A DNA stretch of 64,000 bases. It comes from Candidatus Gastranaerophilales bacterium. GTDB taxonomy: Bacteria; Cyanobacteriota; Vampirovibrionia; Gastranaerophilales; Gastranaerophilaceae. The notes under the pieces were generated by a model. The model saw only the letters and a program-made list of their open reading frames with translations, did not search any database and was not told the origin of the DNA. Position 1 is the first letter of the stretch. Each line of letters begins with the position of its first letter. The DNA is taken from assembly GCA_944323135.1 (NCBI GenBank), contig CALURI010000003.1, positions 106,245 through 170,244 on the forward strand, in the 5' to 3' direction. A program made the position numbers and the translations under genes. Shown piece after piece: positions 61,989 to 64,000 of this stretch.

Positions 61989-62678
61989 ATGTTAAAGAAA
62001 AGTTGGTTATATGTTTTTGTATTGCTCATTCTTTTATGTACAAAAGTTGATGCAATTACGTTAAAATTTAATGGTTTTATTGCTGATGAGGCAAATTTAT
62101 TGTCCCCTGAAGTCGAAAATGATTTGAACATGACTTTATGGGATTTACAAAAAAAATCAGGTGCTGACTTAGTCGTTGTGACATTGCCTTCCTTGAACGG
62201 GAAAACCGTTGAAGAAACCGCGATTGATATCGGACGTTCTTATAAACTAGGTGCTGTCGGTAAAAATAATGGTATGGTCTATTTGACAGCATTAAATGAA
62301 CGTAGAATGCGTATTGAACAAGGTTTAGGTTTAGAAGATAAAATAAGAGTCAGTACACTTGAAACTATCATGAATAATGATATATTGCCTTATTATAAGC
62401 AAAATAAGTATGAATTGGGAATAAGAAGAGGAACTTATATGTTAGCACGAACTGTTGCCCAAGCAGAAGGTGTTAACCTTACTGAACAAGGTGTTTGCCC
62501 AAGTGCAATTTCTTATTCTAATACATCACGTAATAGTGATAATTTTCCTTGGTGGTTTTGGCCTTTTATAATTTTGGCAGGAATATTTTCTCCAAGACGC
62601 AGAACTTTTGGAAGTGGCTTCGGCGGTTTTGGCGGCGGTGGCGGCTTTGGCGGTTCAGGTTGTTCTGGAAGCTGGTAG
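61989..62678 (+). CDS. TPM-domain envelope protein with glycine-rich tail
   Basis: 229 residues: signal peptide (cut after VDA, residue 22), a TPM/YgcG domain (about 28-155: GFIADEANLLSPEVENDLNMTL, GADLVVVTLPSLNGKTVEETAIDIG, RRMRIEQGLGLEDKI), a transmembrane helix (WWFWPFIILAGIF) and a tail of Gly/Phe repeats. Proteins of this family occur in membrane and photosystem-repair contexts. Leaderless start. Function in this lineage unknown. Confidence 0.88.
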   Translation: MLKKSWLYVFVLLILLCTKVDAITLKFNGFIADEANLLSPEVENDLNMTLWDLQKKSGADLVVVTLPSLNGKTVEETAIDIGRSYKLGAVGKNNGMVYLTALNERRMRIEQGLGLEDKIRVSTLETIMNNDILPYYKQNKYELGIRRGTYMLARTVAQAEGVNLTEQGVCPSAISYSNTSRNSDNFPWWFWPFIILAGIFSPRRRTFGSGFGGFGGGGGFGGSGCSGSW

Positions 62679-62790
62679 AAATATTTTATTAAAATATTTC
62701 TGCAATGATTTAGAAAAAAGGAAACAGATTAAAGAATGTAACTGTCAAAAATATATAAAATTAAACTAATATTGGCGGAAAGGGTAAAAA

Positions 62791-63492
62791 ATGAAAAATT
62801 TGGACAATTTTATTGAAGAGTTGAAAACAAAGCTTGGTGATAACCTTGTATCAGTTTTTGCATTCGGTTCTCAGGCTAACGTTGAAGATGCAAAAAATAA
62901 CATAAACTTGATGATAGTTGCAAATACATTGAATGCCGAAAATCTTTATGAAATTTCAAAACCTGTAAAAAAATGGGTTAAAGCAAAAAATCCTATTCCT
63001 GTAATAATGAATAAAGAAGAATGGTATTCTTCATTTGATGTTTATGCTATTGAATATTCTGATATAAAAGATAATTATAGAGTTTTGTATGGCGAAGATT
63101 TGGTGCCTTCAATTTATATTAATAAATATTTTTTACGCCTTCAATGTGAATCTGAATTGAAAGCTTTATTACTAAAATATAAAAATAATTTCTTATTGAA
63201 TATAAAATCAGATAGAGAAATGAAAAAAATATTAGATCATGTAATAAAAACTTTACTTGTAATATTCAGAGCAATTTTAAGATTACATGACAGACCAGTT
63301 CCATATAGAGCTGTTGATATCATAGAATTTAGTTCAGATTATTTGTCATTTAATAAAATTGTTATGTTGAAACTTGCAAAAGTAAAATATGAACATGATG
63401 ATTATACAAAGCAAGAACTTATATTTATAGAAGCAGAATTATTGAAAGATATTCAATCAATCTTGAAACAAGTTGATGCTATGCATTTTTAA
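62791..63492 (+). CDS. Nucleotidyltransferase-fold protein, catalytically degenerate
   Basis: 233 residues. The N-terminus SVFAFGSQANVEDAKNNINLMIVA has the Gly-Ser of the nucleotidyltransferase fold, but the Ser-Asp-x-Asp catalytic pair is replaced by Asn residues (NNINLMIV). The C-terminal ~120 residues are helical (HEPN/MNT-antitoxin-like length). GGAAAGGG precedes the ATG. It may be a regulatory or pseudo-enzyme relative of the 18-kb nucleotidyltransferase. Confidence 0.7.
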   Translation: MKNLDNFIEELKTKLGDNLVSVFAFGSQANVEDAKNNINLMIVANTLNAENLYEISKPVKKWVKAKNPIPVIMNKEEWYSSFDVYAIEYSDIKDNYRVLYGEDLVPSIYINKYFLRLQCESELKALLLKYKNNFLLNIKSDREMKKILDHVIKTLLVIFRAILRLHDRPVPYRAVDIIEFSSDYLSFNKIVMLKLAKVKYEHDDYTKQELIFIEAELLKDIQSILKQVDAMHF

Positions 63493-63512
63493 AATAGAAT
63501 AAAGTTTGTTTT

Positions 63513-63853
63513 CAAAAACGTAAGTTTTTGTATTATAATTAAATCTATGGGTGATTAGCACTCTGCCGAACAAAACGATTGAAATCGTTTTGTGAGAGGG
63601 GTAGCGCATCCAGCAAAAACATAAGTTTTTGTGTTATAATTAAATCTATGGGCGATTAGCACTCTGCCGAACAAAACGATTGATAATCGTTTTGTGAGAG
63701 GGGTAGCGCATCCAGCAAAAACATAAGTTTTTGTGTTATAATTAAATCTATGGGCGATTAGCACTCTGCCGAACAAAACGATTGATAATCGTTTTGTGAG
63801 AGGGGTAGCGCATCCAGCAAAAACATAAGTTTTTGTGTTATAATTAAATCTAT
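63513..63853 (+). repeat. Tandem ~102-bp repeat derived from the tRNA-Val promoter and 5' end
   Basis: Three units (63513-63613, 63614-63715, 63716-63817; periods 101, 102, 102) plus a partial fourth that runs into tRNA-Val. Each unit has a CAAAAAC-ATAA-GTTTTTG dyad, a TATAAT box, the tRNA start GGGCGATTAGC (GGGTGATTAGC in unit 1), an inserted hairpin ACAAAACGATT-gat-AATCGTTTTGT, then GGTAGCGCATC, which is tRNA sequence again. The insert replaces the GCAGTT of the real D-loop. Units lack the anticodon and T arms, so they are not tRNAs. Confidence 0.92.
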
Positions 63854-63929
63854 GGGCGATTAGCGCAGTTGGTAGCGCATCACATTGACGTTGTGAGGGT
63901 CACGTGTTCGAGTCACGTATCGCCCACCA
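63854..63929 (+). tRNA. tRNA-Val (anticodon GAC)
   Basis: Acceptor GGGCGAT/ATCGCCC, D arm GCGC-AGTTGGTA-GCGC, anticodon TCACA-TTGACGT-TGTGA with GAC, T arm CACGT-GTTCGAGT-ACGTG, discriminator A and encoded CCA (76 nt). TATAAT of the last repeat lies 10 nt ahead. Confidence 0.95.
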
Positions 63930-63939
63930 TATTGAAAAT

Positions 63940-63974
63940 AACACTGTTGAACATTAGTTTGACAGTGTTTTTTA
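63940..63974 (+). terminator. Terminator after tRNA-Val
   Basis: Stem AACACTGT (63940-63947) with ACAGTGTT (63962-63969), followed by a T-run. Confidence 0.75.
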
Positions 63975-64000
63975 GTTCTATTGTTAGGTTTTCACCATCC

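Noticed and set aside
63555..63776. A 73-codon minus-strand reading frame with an internal sequence repeat
   Set aside because: It exists only because the tandem unit is 102 bp, a multiple of three, so the frame carries through the array. No ribosome site; it ends inside tRNA-derived DNA.
63513..63853. CRISPR-like repeat array
   Set aside because: Units are contiguous, with no unique spacers, and each contains tRNA-Val sequence; no cas genes.
1..64000. Insertion sequences, prophage or integrative elements
   Set aside because: No transposase, integrase or phage structural gene and no flanking direct repeats were seen; the only long repeat is the prepilin cassette.

Overview
The window is AT-rich, densely coded DNA from a Gram-negative, fermentative bacterium. 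It carries BamA with three POTRA domains (the cyanobacterial count), Skp/OmpH, MlaA- and MlaD-type proteins, several TonB/TolA-like proteins, a cyanobacterium-like RNA polymerase omega subunit, AdhE, and prepilins with the FTLAEVLITLGIIGVVAAMT type of N-terminus. Together these point to a host-associated non-photosynthetic relative of Cyanobacteria (Melainabacteria/Vampirovibrionia, order Gastranaerophilales). This is inference from gene content; no rRNA is present. No phage, insertion sequence or CRISPR array is visible.

Layout. 1-6.3 kb: a secreted GH13-like hydrolase and a giant 1490-residue coiled-coil/glycine-alanine-rich protein. 6.3-12.8 kb: thioredoxin, a DnaQ-like exonuclease, an organophosphate antiporter, a histidine kinase, gmk-coaBC-nif3, tRNA-Gln. 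13-18.7 kb: a redox/detoxification island (broken cupin, double CMD protein, FMN reductase, flavodoxin), SGNH hydrolase, MBL hydrolase, EamA transporter, nucleotidyltransferase. 18.7-22 kb: an MlaA-alpha/beta hydrolase fusion, an acetyltransferase and a small possible export substrate. 22.3-28.3 kb: an unusual envelope cluster (three TonB/TolA-like proteins, FHA-like 8-TM protein, vWA protein, two tiny membrane proteins, a prepilin). 28.4-43 kb: many lineage-specific proteins (785, 529, 492, 278, 266, 134 residues) mixed with plsY, punA, rpoZ, mlaD, upp and a GH77 enzyme; the 492-residue protein is a soluble version of the FlhA/SctV cytoplasmic domain. 43-51.5 kb: udp, ompH-bamA, rsmI, a sugar-binding lipoprotein, an AMIN-like envelope protein, era. 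51.5-64 kb: second prepilin, histidine kinase, KdsC-like phosphatase, TPR protein, lysC, small SF-motif protein, rhodanese, adhE, tRNA-Cys, TPM-domain protein, and a 102-bp tandem array made from the start of the adjacent tRNA-Val gene.

Most notable observations. (1) A nearly identical 266-bp cassette occurs at both prepilin genes. It holds a promoter, a strong ribosome site, a 17-codon leader with a run of ten C, and the first prepilin codons. One extra C would fuse leader and prepilin in frame, so this looks like a phase-variable switch. (2) A DUF4177-like domain is joined to a membrane-free FlhA/SctV C-domain. (3) A vWA / FHA-8TM / TonB-like operon has no described equivalent known to me. 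(4) Many genes have a -10 box exactly 6 nt before the ATG, which implies leaderless mRNAs; gmk and the kinase opposite share one palindromic -10. (5) Promoter and tRNA-Val 5' fragments are tandemly amplified with an inserted hairpin.
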